DNA of 64,000 nt from Bacteroidales bacterium (GCA_035647615.1 DASRND010000032.1:186001-250000); one strand, 5' to 3'. Shown: positions 33,395 to 42,766, numbered from the stretch's first letter. The notes: generated from the sequence alone by a model not told the origin. Numbers and translations are program-made.

Positions 33395-34310
33395 AACTCT
33401 GCAGCGGGTAAGGCACATCAGGCCGGGACGTTTGCTTCAGGATAAGCTTCACGGTTTTTGGATGCGTTTGACATTGGCGTTGGTAATGTTGCTGCCGGTA
33501 GTGCTTTTTGCCGGTATGTACTACAAGTCGTCGATGCTGCTGGAAAAGAATAGTCTTTTTGAATTAATATTTTCGGGCGAATGGAAGCCCATGTCGGGCA
33601 AGTTTGGATTTTATCCATTTATCATCAGTTCGCTGTGGGTTACTGTGGTGGCGCTGCTCCTGGCGGCGCCGGTTTGTTTGCTCACCACCATTCACATCAC
33701 GCAATATGCCCGCCACTGGGTGCTGCGACTGATGCATCCGGTGATAGATATCCTTGCGGGAATCCCTTCGGTAATTTATGGCGTCTTCGGCATTCTGGTG
33801 GTGGTGCCCGCCATTTCTGATTATATTGGGCCTGCTTTTGGCAAAGATATTTCCGGCTATTCCATTCTGGCCGGCGCCATGGTGCTGGCCATCATGATTA
33901 TTCCTTTTATTCTGAATATTTTAATAGAGATTTTTAAAAATATTCCCGATGAGCTTGCAGAAGCCTCTTTGGCATTGGGCGCCACAAAATGGCAAACCAT
34001 CAAATTGGTGCTGATGAAAAAAGCACTTCCCGGCATAGTGGCCGCTTTTGGTCTGGGAATGTCGCGCGCTTTTGGCGAAACCATCGCTGTGCTAATGGTT
34101 GTGGGTAACGTAACGCGAGTTCCGACGGGCGTCTTTCAGCCGGGATATCCGTTGCCGGCGCTTATCGCAAATAACTATGGCGAGATGCTCTCCATCCCGC
34201 TTTACGATTCCGCCCTGATGCTGGCGGCGCTCATTCTGTTTGTGGTTGTGTTGCTCTTCAATTTTGCCGCAAGGCTTATCATCATTCAAAGCGAAAAACA
34301 GGTAGCATGA
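33387..34310 (+). CDS. pstC: Phosphate ABC transporter permease PstC
   Basis: Inner-membrane permease of about 307 residues with six hydrophobic segments. The conserved cytoplasmic EAA-type loop is ELAEASLALGATKWQTIKLV near residue 190, the contact for PstB. I chose the GTG at 33387 (VNKTLQRVRHIRPGRLL), which overlaps the pstS stop by eight bases. A frame opening earlier would lie wholly inside pstS. The next Met (MRLTLALVMLL) is an alternative start at 33462. It is translated tightly with pstA downstream. Confidence 0.9.
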   Translation: MNKTLQRVRHIRPGRLLQDKLHGFWMRLTLALVMLLPVVLFAGMYYKSSMLLEKNSLFELIFSGEWKPMSGKFGFYPFIISSLWVTVVALLLAAPVCLLTTIHITQYARHWVLRLMHPVIDILAGIPSVIYGVFGILVVVPAISDYIGPAFGKDISGYSILAGAMVLAIMIIPFILNILIEIFKNIPDELAEASLALGATKWQTIKLVLMKKALPGIVAAFGLGMSRAFGETIAVLMVVGNVTRVPTGVFQPGYPLPALIANNYGEMLSIPLYDSALMLAALILFVVVLLFNFAARLIIIQSEKQVA

Positions 34311-35167
34311 AGTTGAAACTAAAAAATACAGAAGAGGGCTTTTTCAGGGTGCTGATGTTTTTTTCCACCGTCATCATTGTGGTTACACTGTTGCTGATCA
34401 TTGTTAGCGTTTTGTACAAAGGCTTGCCGGCCCTGAGTTGGGAGATGGTGAGCAAGGTGCCTGAGGGTGGATTTTATTTTGGCCGCGAGGGCGGCATCCT
34501 CAACGCCATTGTCGGATCGTTGTATCTGGCCGGTGGCGCCACTTTGTTAGCTGTGGTCATCGGGCTTCCGCTTGCTTTGTATATCAATGTTCATCTGGTT
34601 TGCCACAAGCGGCTGGTCAATGTCATCCGTTTCACGCTCGATTTGTTGTGGGGCATTCCATCGATTGTTTATGGCGCGTTTGGCTTTGCCCTCATGAGTT
34701 ATTTTGGCATCCGGGTTTCTTTGCTCGCGGGGATTATCACAGTTACCTTGTTCATCATTCCCATCATGGTACGTTCGATGGACGAGGCGCTTAAAGTTGT
34801 CCCACGCGGACTTCTCGAAAGCAGTCTTTCGTTGGGTTCTACCCGTGCCGAAACGGCTTACCGTGTGTTTTTCAGACAATGTTTGCCGGGACTTTCCACG
34901 GCTGTGCTGCTGTCGTTTGGGCGCGCCATTGGCGATGCCGCCTCCATTCTTTTTACAGCCGGTTTCACCGATTATATCCCTACCTCCTTGTTCCAGCCCA
35001 CCGCCACGTTGCCATTAGCAATATTTTTTCAGCTTAGTTCGCCCATTCCGCAAGTGCAGGAACGGGCGTACGCCTCGGCGGTGGTGCTGGTTTTTATCAT
35101 CCTAGTCGTCAGCATTCTGGCGCGTATACTGAGCAATCGTTACCAAAAACACAAAATCAATTTTTAA
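34307..35167 (+). CDS. pstA: Phosphate ABC transporter permease PstA
   Basis: The second permease subunit, 286 residues and six hydrophobic segments. Its EAA-type loop is GLLESSLSLGSTRAETAYRV near residue 166. The start overlaps the pstC stop as ATGA, so the permeases are translated in one-to-one coupling. The family match and gene order leave little doubt. Confidence 0.93.
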   Translation: MKLKLKNTEEGFFRVLMFFSTVIIVVTLLLIIVSVLYKGLPALSWEMVSKVPEGGFYFGREGGILNAIVGSLYLAGGATLLAVVIGLPLALYINVHLVCHKRLVNVIRFTLDLLWGIPSIVYGAFGFALMSYFGIRVSLLAGIITVTLFIIPIMVRSMDEALKVVPRGLLESSLSLGSTRAETAYRVFFRQCLPGLSTAVLLSFGRAIGDAASILFTAGFTDYIPTSLFQPTATLPLAIFFQLSSPIPQVQERAYASAVVLVFIILVVSILARILSNRYQKHKINF

Positions 35168-35171
35168 AAAT

Positions 35172-35930
35172 ATGGATGGGATAAAAATATCGATAGAAAA
35201 TCTAAACCTTAGTTTCGGTAAGCAGCACGTGCTGAAAAATATCAATGCCCAAATCCCGACCAATAAAATCACGGTAATCATGGGGCCTTCGGGATGCGGC
35301 AAAACCACTTTGATGAAAAGTCTGAACCGCCTCACCGATCTCAACCCGGAGGCACACGTCAGCGGTTCAATCTTTATAGAAGGCGAAGATATTTTGCAAA
35401 CCAAAGACGACATTACGTTGATCCGTAAAAAGATGGGTTTGCTGGCGCAGCGTCCCTATCCGCTGCCGATGAACATCTACAACAACATAGCTTACGGCTT
35501 GCGCATCAGCGGGCGGCGCAAGAAAAAAATTCTGGACCGGCGCGTAGAACATTATCTGCGGCAGGTTAGTTTGTGGGAAGAGGTGAAGGATCGCCTGAAA
35601 GAGCCGGCAGGTCGGTTGTCGATCGGGCAGCAGCAGCGCCTTTGTCTGGCGCGCGGACTGGCGGTTGGCCCTGAAATTATCCTTGCCGACGAGCCTACCT
35701 CGGCGCTCGACCCCATCTCCAGCCAGGCCATCGAAGCACAATTCAGCATCCTCAAAAAGAATTATACCATCGTTTTGGTAACGCACATTCTGCGGCAAGC
35801 CCGTCGTCTGGCCGACCATGTGATATTTATGTACCTCGGAGAAGTTATCGAGCAGGGATCAGCCGCCCAGGTCTTCGAAAACCCGCAACAGGAAATGACC
35901 AAATCCTATTTGAAAGGGATGTTTTACTAA
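35172..35930 (+). CDS. pstB: Phosphate ABC transporter ATPase PstB
   Basis: A 252-residue ABC ATPase energising phosphate uptake. Walker A is MGPSGCGKTTLMKSLNRL near residue 37. The signature is LSIGQQQRLCLARGL, and Walker B with the switch is IILADEPTSALDPISSQ. It starts 4 bp after pstA. A phoU gene often follows in this position, but none is present here; the next frame is an unrelated small one. The operon is therefore pstSCAB only. Confidence 0.95.
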   Translation: MDGIKISIENLNLSFGKQHVLKNINAQIPTNKITVIMGPSGCGKTTLMKSLNRLTDLNPEAHVSGSIFIEGEDILQTKDDITLIRKKMGLLAQRPYPLPMNIYNNIAYGLRISGRRKKKILDRRVEHYLRQVSLWEEVKDRLKEPAGRLSIGQQQRLCLARGLAVGPEIILADEPTSALDPISSQAIEAQFSILKKNYTIVLVTHILRQARRLADHVIFMYLGEVIEQGSAAQVFENPQQEMTKSYLKGMFY

Positions 35931-36118
35931 GTCAGCAGAAGGTAGTCGGCAGCCGGTGGCGAAAGGGATGCCTGCCCTACAAGGGATGGCAACCCTGATT
36001 ATTTTAGCGTAAAGCACCGAATTTCCTACGCCACGCTCTATGCGCCCTATTATGAAATTTAGAATCATTCCAAATGAAATTGTTTTAATTTAGCCGCGCA
36101 ATTTAATTAACAAGGCAA

Positions 36119-36358
36119 ATGAGGAATCCTGCCATCACATTGGCTAACGACTCCCACCGCAGAAATCCAGCGGTGAGGGTGAGTTTTGAGAAATATCATG
36201 GACACAGCTTTCGACTAAATCTGCAAAAGATACACCTATCCACCCAATCTGGCTTTGTAACTGTAACTTTTGGACGTACTAATGAAGAGATAAACGTGAC
36301 TTTAAATTTACACAGTGATTACAGAGATCACTCAAAATATGAAGTTGTAAATACATAA
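36119..36358 (+). CDS. Uncertain 79-residue frame
   Basis: This frame begins MRNPAITLANDSHRRNPAV, has no signal peptide and no known motif. It sits 16 bp before the start of the T9SS-tailed lipoprotein gene in the same direction, at the left edge of the AT-rich island. It may be a gene remnant or a chance frame. Confidence 0.25.
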   Translation: MRNPAITLANDSHRRNPAVRVSFEKYHGHSFRLNLQKIHLSTQSGFVTVTFGRTNEEINVTLNLHSDYRDHSKYEVVNT

Positions 36359-36374
36359 ACAAATAAATCAAAAT

Positions 36375-36740
36375 ATGAATAGAATTTTAGTTATCTCAAT
36401 AATTTCTTTATTGATGTTCTCATGCTCTAAAGAACAAAGTAAGGAGGTAAGAGAATTAAATATTTTCGTGAAGTCTATTGATTCTATTCATGCAATTGGT
36501 CCTCCAGAAGATCCTAGATTTTGTCTGTATCCTAACCCGTTCACGGATCAAATTAGCCTTAGATTTATGGCTGATAGCGCCCAAATATTGATTATTAATA
36601 CTAATGGAGATATGAAAAAATTTACTATTTATGGTTGTGGGGCGATGTTAGATTTTTACAATGAAAAGCCAGGTGTATATTATTGTGAGGCATTGATCAA
36701 TAAAAAAGTATTTAGAACATATTTAATAAAATCGCGGTAA
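36375..36740 (+). CDS. Small lipoprotein with a T9SS-like C-terminal tail
   Basis: A 121-residue protein with a lipobox signal (MNRILVISIISLLMFSC, Cys17) followed by a short helical segment. The rest, from FCLYPNPFTDQISLRFMAD to GVYYCEALINKKVFRTYLIK, has the pattern of a T9SS sorting domain. The protein therefore consists of almost nothing but a lipid anchor and a sorting-domain-like fold. Normal T9SS cargo has a signal peptidase I signal, so the pairing is odd; the fold may be used as a structural module. Its stop overlaps the start of the barrel gene (TAATG), implying coupled translation. The DNA is AT-rich compared with the neighbours. Confidence 0.7.
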   Translation: MNRILVISIISLLMFSCSKEQSKEVRELNIFVKSIDSIHAIGPPEDPRFCLYPNPFTDQISLRFMADSAQILIINTNGDMKKFTIYGCGAMLDFYNEKPGVYYCEALINKKVFRTYLIKSR

Positions 36741-37393
36741 TGAAAAAATTGGTTATCAAGTTGGTTTTTCTTTTTCCTTTATTTTTTCCAGTTTCAATTA
36801 ATGCTCAAAAATTTGATTATGGCGTTTTTGTTGGAGGTAACCTGAATTTTCTTTCCGCCAGGAGCAATTATGAGATTAAGAATGATCTTAAGTTTAAACC
36901 TGGATTCTCTTATAATCTTGGAGGAAATGTAACGACGAGAATCAAGATGATTAATTTGTCAGTATCAATAGAGTATTCCAGAATTAGAAATACGTACAAT
37001 CAATCTTTCTGGCGTATTGATGGTAGCCCTATATTAGAGTCAAAGGCATGTATAACTAATCATTACATTGAAGTGAGTGGATTAGGTACTATGGAGATAG
37101 TAAGAGGTTTAAATGTTGGCGTCGGTTTATCTGGGAATTATTTATTGAAGTCTTCTATGAAGCTTAATGCTGCTATTAATTCCGCGGGTCAGGAAATGGA
37201 GAATGATTTAATTAGCCACACTTACCGGAAGATTAAGTTTTCAATTCCTGTAATTATTGAATATGAAATAAAAAAAATAAGGTTTTTTACAAGATTTAAT
37301 ATAGGTGTGATGAATAGGTTAAATGGTGATAGTTTTGTAAAGGAAATCGAAAATCCGCTTGTTTTCGGCATTGGATTTAGATTGAATAAATAG
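36740..37393 (+). CDS. Outer membrane beta-barrel protein
   Basis: A 217-residue protein with signal MKKLVIKLVFLFPLFFPVSI then NAQK. Alternating hydrophobic strands follow (FDYGVFVGGNLNFLSARSNY, NLGGNVTTRIKMINLSVSIE, and LVFGIGFRLNK at the end), as in small PorT-like/OMP_b-brl porins of Bacteroidota. The terminal Lys after a strand-forming segment fits a barrel. It starts on the last base of the upstream lipoprotein stop, so the two are probably made together. The region is AT-rich. No specific function is known. Confidence 0.75.
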   Translation: MKKLVIKLVFLFPLFFPVSINAQKFDYGVFVGGNLNFLSARSNYEIKNDLKFKPGFSYNLGGNVTTRIKMINLSVSIEYSRIRNTYNQSFWRIDGSPILESKACITNHYIEVSGLGTMEIVRGLNVGVGLSGNYLLKSSMKLNAAINSAGQEMENDLISHTYRKIKFSIPVIIEYEIKKIRFFTRFNIGVMNRLNGDSFVKEIENPLVFGIGFRLNK

Positions 37394-37617
37394 AGACTAC
37401 TGAAAAACTTGAGACATTCAAAAATTTGTTTAAGCAGCTAGACCTTTCATAATTGGATCCTTATGCAATTATTTGGTTGTAGAAATAATACTAACATCGA
37501 ATCAAGTATGCCTTGCGGTGGTTACAGTAGTTGAGCTAATAAATGAAACTTACAAAAACTTGCCTGTCGTAAATCTACCTGAATGTTAAGAAGTCCTTAG
37601 CTCAACTACTCCCTACA

Positions 37618-37803
37618 TTACCGCTTCACATCCCCCCTTCCCCGAATCTTAACATCATGAATCAAATCGCTGGTTGTAATTACAACCGTGGGGAAATCGA
37701 TCACCAGCCGAGGACTTCCAATCACTCCGGGCATTAAAATCGTGTGCTGCTGGATGGTGGCTACGTCGAGACTGTCGATGGTTTGGTCGGCGTTGGTAGC
37801 CAT
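37618..37803 (-). CDS. Uncertain 61-residue frame
   Basis: A short minus-strand frame, MATNADQTIDSLDVATIQQH to KIRGRGDVKR, with sequence that reads like a real beta-rich protein fragment (GSPRLVIDFPTVVITTSDLI). It has no signal, no known domain and no clear ribosome site. It could be a small gene or the tail of a deleted one. Longer overlapping frames in this region are produced by tandem repeat DNA. Confidence 0.3.
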   Translation of the reverse strand: MATNADQTIDSLDVATIQQHTILMPGVIGSPRLVIDFPTVVITTSDLIHDVKIRGRGDVKR

Positions 37804-37875
37804 AAAATAAGAAAATCGATGTTGCCCCGTTTGGGTCTAAATTTTGAAATTTCTTTCGACATATTAATTCCAGCA

Positions 37876-37917
37876 ATCTGGCTTCGACAATCTGGCTTCG
37901 ACAGGCTGGCTTCGACA
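37876..37917. repeat. Three tandem 14-bp repeats
   Basis: Three consecutive copies of (A/G)(T/G)CTGGCTTCGACA occur, followed by AGCTCAGCC. The first two copies are identical. It resembles a common intergenic element containing CTTCGACAAGCTCAG. Confidence 0.7.
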
Positions 37918-37997
37918 AGCTCAGCCACCACAGCCACCGCATCCACTTTTAGACCCGCACCTCGCAACCCGCACCTCGTAACCCTCAACCCAAAAAC

Positions 37998-39182
37998 CTA
38001 CCTTCTCATCATATTTTCTATCACCACGGAAGAGGATCCTCCGCCGCCATTGCAGAGGCCGGCCACGCCGTAGCGGGCGTTGTGCTGTTGCAGTATGTTT
38101 ACGAGCGTCACCAGGATGCGTGCGCCGGTAGCTCCCAGCGGGTGCCCCAGCGAAACACCGCTGCCCCAGATGTTGACTTTGTTTTTGTCTAATTTCAAAT
38201 CGCCCATCACTGCCAGCGAAACTACGGCAAAGGCTTCGTTGATTTCAAAAAAATCGATATCCGACAGTTGCAGTCCGGATTTTGTGATGGCTTTCGGGAT
38301 GGCAATGGAAGGAGCTGTTGTGAACCACTCGGGTGCCTGTGCGGCGTCGGCATATCCTATTATGCGTGCCAGCGGCTTTAGTCCGAGCGCGTCGGCTTTT
38401 TCTTTACTCATCAGCACCAGTGCTGCGGCGCCATCGTTGATGGTGGAGGCGTTGGCGGCGGTCACGGTTCCGTCTTTGACGAAGACGGGCCGCAGCTCCG
38501 GGATTTTATCAAAATTTACATTTCTGAACTCCTCGTCTTCTTCTATCAGTTGCGTGCCTTTGCGCGTTTTCACTTCCACCGGAACAATCTCATCGGCGAA
38601 ATATCCTGCCTCGGTAGCTTTGGCAGAGCGGCGGTACGATTCTATCGAAAGTTCGTCCTGCTGCTGGCGCGTTATGTTGCGTTCTTTGGCGGTATTTTCG
38701 GCGGCGTTGCCCATGTGGTAATCGTTGTACACATCCCACAGGCCATCTTTTATCAGTCCATCGGTGAGTTTGCCATGTCCCAGCTTCATGCCTTTGCGCA
38801 CGGCATCGATGTAATGCGGCACGTTGGTCATGCTCTCCATGCCGCCGGCCACCACCACGTCGTTGTCGCCAAGCAAAATGGATTGTGCTGCGAGCATCAC
38901 CGACTTTAGGCCGGAGGAGCAAACTTTATTTACGGTGGTGCAGGGAACTGTGTTGGGCAGGCCAGCAAACAAAGCTGCCTGGCGTGCGGGAGCCTGACCC
39001 AGATTGGCCGACAAAACGTTGCCCATAAATACTTCATCCACCTGGTCGGCTTCGATGCCCGCTTTGGCTACTGCGCCTTGTATTACCGTGGAGCCCAGTT
39101 GCGTAGCGGAGATTGTTGACAATGCTCCTGCAAAGCTTCCTATTGGCGTTCTTACTGCCGAAATGATGTAAACTTCTTTCAT
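37998..39182 (-). CDS. Acetyl-CoA C-acetyltransferase (thiolase)
   Basis: A 394-residue thiolase that joins or splits acetyl-CoA and acyl-CoA. The acyl-carrying Cys lies in TVNKVCSSGLKSVMLAAQSI near residue 89. The catalytic His is in GSGVSLGHPLGATGARIL near residue 350, and the second Cys in GVAGLCNGGGGSSS near residue 380. Length and motifs fit biosynthetic thiolases (AtoB/PhaA type), but chain-length preference cannot be read. It starts near a rhomboid gene on the same strand; no other fatty-acid gene adjoins, though fabG lies 3 kb away on the other strand. Confidence 0.93.
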   Translation of the reverse strand: MKEVYIISAVRTPIGSFAGALSTISATQLGSTVIQGAVAKAGIEADQVDEVFMGNVLSANLGQAPARQAALFAGLPNTVPCTTVNKVCSSGLKSVMLAAQSILLGDNDVVVAGGMESMTNVPHYIDAVRKGMKLGHGKLTDGLIKDGLWDVYNDYHMGNAAENTAKERNITRQQQDELSIESYRRSAKATEAGYFADEIVPVEVKTRKGTQLIEEDEEFRNVNFDKIPELRPVFVKDGTVTAANASTINDGAAALVLMSKEKADALGLKPLARIIGYADAAQAPEWFTTAPSIAIPKAITKSGLQLSDIDFFEINEAFAVVSLAVMGDLKLDKNKVNIWGSGVSLGHPLGATGARILVTLVNILQQHNARYGVAGLCNGGGGSSSVVIENMMRR

Positions 39183-39253
39183 CGTGTATCGTTTTTTTAA
39201 AACTAAAACCTATTCATTCCCAATTGTTTGGCTACAGCCAAAAAAGAAAAAGA

Positions 39254-39997
39254 TCAATGATTTTCATCGTCCTCTTTGGTTTTCTCTTTGTAAACATAGT
39301 TGATCTGCAATGGTTCAGCAGGCGGTTTGGGTGCCTTGACAGGGGGTTTGTTCCAATAGGCCTCCGGATCGTTTTCGTCGATGCTTTCAAGTTCGGGATC
39401 GTCTTCCCATTTGTATTGCGCTGGCTGGGGACCCTGATTTTTATAAAATACTGCCATTACTACGCCGGCGATAAGTCCCATCAGGTGCGATTCCCATGAG
39501 ATGTTTTTCTCGGGGAACATTTCCGGGAAGATGCCCCACACCATGCTTCCATAAAGAAAAGCTACCAGAAAAGTGATGGCGAGTGTCCGCCCGTCGCGGC
39601 GAAAAATGCCACTGAAAAACAGGAACGACGCCAGCCCGTACACCACGCCGCTGGCACCGATGTGGTAAGCATCGCGCCCCCAAAACCAAACCCAGATGCC
39701 GGTGATGATCCATACAAGAACAAATACGCGCACCGCCACCGGACGATAAACATAAAACAGCAGCGAGCCCAGCACCCAGAGCGGGATGCTGTTGGCAAAA
39801 AGATGTGCGGTGCTGCCATGGATGAATGGCGCTGTGATGATTCCGATAAGACCTTTGGCCTGCAGCGGAAAAATTCCGAGCTGTCCCAGATGCTGACCAC
39901 TGATGGCCTCGAAGCCTTTTATGAGCCACATAATGAGGACAAGAAGGGTAGGGTAGAGAAAGCTTTCGGCAAATCGTGTGCGATCGTGTAATTTCAT
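39254..39997 (-). CDS. Rhomboid family intramembrane serine protease
   Basis: A 247-residue membrane protein with about six hydrophobic segments. AYHIGASGVVYGL contains the nucleophile Ser116, and SWESHLMGLIAGVVMA the catalytic His171. STAHLFANSIPLWVLG matches the rhomboid HxxxN motif. The C-terminal tail is Pro/Lys/Glu-rich and cytoplasmic. I chose the ATG at 39997 (MKLHDRTRFAESF), since an in-frame TTG 48 bases upstream would add an extra hydrophobic segment with no support. It starts 114 bp from the divergent protease gene. Substrates are unknown. Confidence 0.9.
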   Translation of the reverse strand: MKLHDRTRFAESFLYPTLLVLIMWLIKGFEAISGQHLGQLGIFPLQAKGLIGIITAPFIHGSTAHLFANSIPLWVLGSLLFYVYRPVAVRVFVLVWIITGIWVWFWGRDAYHIGASGVVYGLASFLFFSGIFRRDGRTLAITFLVAFLYGSMVWGIFPEMFPEKNISWESHLMGLIAGVVMAVFYKNQGPQPAQYKWEDDPELESIDENDPEAYWNKPPVKAPKPPAEPLQINYVYKEKTKEDDENH

Positions 39998-40110
39998 GGC
40001 TACTAAACAAGCAATCAAAAAAAGTGTTAATGCCAAAAGGCACAAAATATTTCTAACCGGCCTCCCGTTAGGTCGGTACTCATTAATTAACAGGCTAAAA
40101 AAACAGAAAA

Positions 40111-41742
40111 ATGATCCATTCTTTCAGGCAATTCCCAATAAAGATATTTCGATTTGCAATTGTAGCAGTAATTTTTGTATTGCTATCGGCTCCTCGTATT
40201 CAGGCACAATCCGACGAACAGCGCGAAGGCATTCAAAAATTTGGCACTGCCTTGCAGATTATCAACTTTGCCTATGTCGACAGCGTCGATTCGCCCGACC
40301 TGGTGGCTTCTGCCATCAAGCAGATGCTCAAAGAGCTTGACCCACATTCGGCATACATTTCCAAAGAAGATGTGGAGCGCGTCAACGAGCCGCTCGAAGG
40401 AAGCTTTGACGGCATCGGGGTGACCTTTCAGCTTTTTAACGATACCATTCTTGTGGTGTCGCCGGTACCTGGAGGGCCGTCCGACAAACTGGGCATCTTT
40501 GGTGGCGACAAGATTGTTAAAATTGATGGAATTAGCGCTGTAGGCGAAAAAATTAACAACGAATATGTGATGGAGCGTCTGCGCGGAAAAAAAGGCACCA
40601 CGGTTTCTGTTTCGATAAAACGTGCAGGCAAAAAAGAGTTGATCGATTTCGACATCGTGCGAGATAAAATACCGCTCAACAGCATCGACGCTACCTATAT
40701 GGCAGCTCCGGAGATAGGTTACATAAAGCTTACACGTTTTTCCAAGACCTCTATGGATGAGTTTCGCGAAAGCTTGCAAGAGCTGCGGCAGGAAGGCATG
40801 CAGGATCTTATCCTCGACCTGCGCAGTAACTCCGGTGGCTACCTCAATATTGCCGTTGAGCTTAGCGATGAGTTTCTGCCGGACGACAAGCTGATCGTTT
40901 ACACAGAAGGTCTGCGTCAACCGCGCGAAAATTTCTATTCTACCTCCACTGGTTCATTTGATAATGATGGGCGCGTAATCGTCCTTATCAACGAAGCTTC
41001 GGCCTCTGCCAGCGAAATTGTGTCAGGAGCCATCCAGGACTGGGATCGCGGGCTGGTGCTTGGCCGTCGTTCTTTTGGAAAAGGCCTCGTGCAGCGTCCG
41101 TTTCGTCTGCCCGACGGAGCGTTGATACGGCTTACCACCGCACGCTATCACACGCCTACCGGTCGTTGCATCCAAAAGCCTTACGATGAAGGTGTGGAAG
41201 AATATTTTAAAGATTTCAAAAACCGGCTGGAACATGGCGAGCTGGTGAGTGCCGACAGCATTCATTTTCCCGATTCACTCCAATATCTTACCCCTGCCGG
41301 GCGCACGGTTTATGGCGGCGGCGGCATCATGCCCGATATTTTTATCCCCATCGACTCCACACGATTCTCTGATTATTACGTCGATCTGGTGCGGAAATTG
41401 GTTTTTAATACCTTCACCATGGACTACCTTGATAAAAACCGCACCGAAATCTTGATGCAATTTCCTACGCTGGAGGCCTTTAAAAACGGTTTTGTTGTGG
41501 ACGAAGTGATGTATTCCGATTTTAAAGCAAAAGCTGCCGAAGCCAAGGTGGAGCGTGGCGCTGACGAAAAGTATTATTATCCCGATGAACACTTGAAACT
41601 GCAGATAAAAGCTTTGCTGGCGCGCAACCTCTGGGACGCCGAAGCCTATTTTGTAGTGATCAACGCCATCGACGCCGAACTTAGCGCTGCCGTAGATTTG
41701 CTGCAAAACAAAAAGCAGTTTTCGGAATTGCAGGGAAAGTGA
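40111..41742 (+). CDS. ctpA: C-terminal processing protease (S41 family)
   Basis: A 543-residue exported protease with signal MIHSFRQFPIKIFRFAIVAV then IFVLLSAPRIQAQ. A PDZ domain (VSPVPGGPSDKLGIFGGDKI) spans about residues 100-185. The S41 core follows, with the nucleophile Ser299 in NEASASASEIVSGA and the general base Lys324 in RSFGKGLVQ, spaced 25 residues apart as in the family. It cleaves C-terminal tails of envelope proteins. The remaining 200 residues are family-typical. It is encoded divergently from the rhomboid gene. Confidence 0.93.
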   Translation: MIHSFRQFPIKIFRFAIVAVIFVLLSAPRIQAQSDEQREGIQKFGTALQIINFAYVDSVDSPDLVASAIKQMLKELDPHSAYISKEDVERVNEPLEGSFDGIGVTFQLFNDTILVVSPVPGGPSDKLGIFGGDKIVKIDGISAVGEKINNEYVMERLRGKKGTTVSVSIKRAGKKELIDFDIVRDKIPLNSIDATYMAAPEIGYIKLTRFSKTSMDEFRESLQELRQEGMQDLILDLRSNSGGYLNIAVELSDEFLPDDKLIVYTEGLRQPRENFYSTSTGSFDNDGRVIVLINEASASASEIVSGAIQDWDRGLVLGRRSFGKGLVQRPFRLPDGALIRLTTARYHTPTGRCIQKPYDEGVEEYFKDFKNRLEHGELVSADSIHFPDSLQYLTPAGRTVYGGGGIMPDIFIPIDSTRFSDYYVDLVRKLVFNTFTMDYLDKNRTEILMQFPTLEAFKNGFVVDEVMYSDFKAKAAEAKVERGADEKYYYPDEHLKLQIKALLARNLWDAEAYFVVINAIDAELSAAVDLLQNKKQFSELQGK

Positions 41743-41942
41743 GAACCTGGAGCAAATTCCAAAAGACAAAACTCAAATTCCAAATAAATTCCAAATTCCA
41801 TAGTGCTGTGACAGTTTGAATATTGAAAAATTGGTTATTGAGATTTATTTGTTCTTTGTTTTTTGGCTTTTGTAATTTATTTCAAAATGAAATCCATAGC
41901 TGCCGCTGATGTGTGTTCTCCACCGCTTCCGCCGAAAAACCA

Positions 41943-41950
41943 TATCTTTG
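41943..41950 (+). promoter_or_regulatory. Candidate -7 element for fabG
   Basis: TATCTTTG matches TAnnTTTG and lies 35 bp upstream of the fabG ATG. The -33 position shows only a TGTG-like partial match. Confidence 0.4.
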
Positions 41951-41985
41951 GCCGTTTTTAATATTAAAAAATAGATTTTTATAAA

Positions 41986-42732
41986 ATGAAACTCCTGGAA
42001 AATAAAAAGGCGCTGATAACCGGCGCTGCACGTGGCATAGGTAAATCCATTGCCATAGCTTACGCAAAAAATGGTGCCGATGTAATCGTTACGGATCTTA
42101 AAATCGACGACGACGCCAACGCCCTTGTCGAAGAGCTGAAAAGTTACGGCGTGCAAGCCAAAGCCTACGCCTCTGATGCAAGTAATTTCGCTGCCTGCGA
42201 AGAGCTGGTAAAAGAGGTACTGAAGGATTTTGGAAGAGTTGATATTCTGGTCAACAATGCTGGCATCACCCGCGACAAGTTGCTGATGCGCATGACCGAA
42301 GACGACTGGGATCTGGTGCTGAAAGTGAATCTGAAATCAGTTTTTAATATGACCAAAGCGCTCCATCGCAGCATGCTTTCGCAGCGCAGTGGCGCCATCA
42401 TCAATATGAGCTCTGTGGTAGGATTGTCGGGCAACGCCGGCCAAAGCAATTACTCGGCCAGCAAAGCCGGTTTGATAGGATTTACCAAATCTACCGCCAA
42501 GGAGTTTGGCGCGCGCGGCATCCGCTGCAACGCCGTTGCTCCGGGATTTATCGAAACGGCCATGACCGACCAGCTCAGCGAACAGGATAAAAACGATTGG
42601 CTCAAAAATATCCCGCTGCGTCGCGCCGGCACTGCTGAAGACGTGGCCGGCATATGCATTTTCCTCGCATCCGACCTGGCAGCTTACGTTACCGGACAGG
42701 TAATAAGTGTCGACGGCGGCATGCACATGTAA
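41986..42732 (+). CDS. fabG: 3-oxoacyl-[acyl-carrier-protein] reductase
   Basis: A 248-residue short-chain dehydrogenase that reduces 3-ketoacyl-ACP with NADPH in fatty acid synthesis. The cofactor motif is TGAARGIGKSIAIAYAKNGA near residue 12, and the structural motif NNAGITRDKLLMRM near residue 88. The catalytic Ser and Tyr-x-x-x-Lys lie in NMSSVVGLSGNAGQSNYSAS followed by KAG. SDLAAYVTGQVISVDGGMHM is the typical end. A strong ribosome site follows for the next gene, so both may share a transcript. Confidence 0.93.
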   Translation: MKLLENKKALITGAARGIGKSIAIAYAKNGADVIVTDLKIDDDANALVEELKSYGVQAKAYASDASNFAACEELVKEVLKDFGRVDILVNNAGITRDKLLMRMTEDDWDLVLKVNLKSVFNMTKALHRSMLSQRSGAIINMSSVVGLSGNAGQSNYSASKAGLIGFTKSTAKEFGARGIRCNAVAPGFIETAMTDQLSEQDKNDWLKNIPLRRAGTAEDVAGICIFLASDLAAYVTGQVISVDGGMHM

Positions 42733-42766
42733 TCATTTTTAAATCTTTTTTTTAAGGAGGTAAGCC

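Noticed and set aside
35931..36118. Expected phoU after pstB
   Set aside because: No PhoU-like frame is present on either strand in this gap or beyond it.
37655..37988. Overlapping minus-strand frames of 75-95 codons
   Set aside because: They arise from the tandem repeats and read in frames with no motif.
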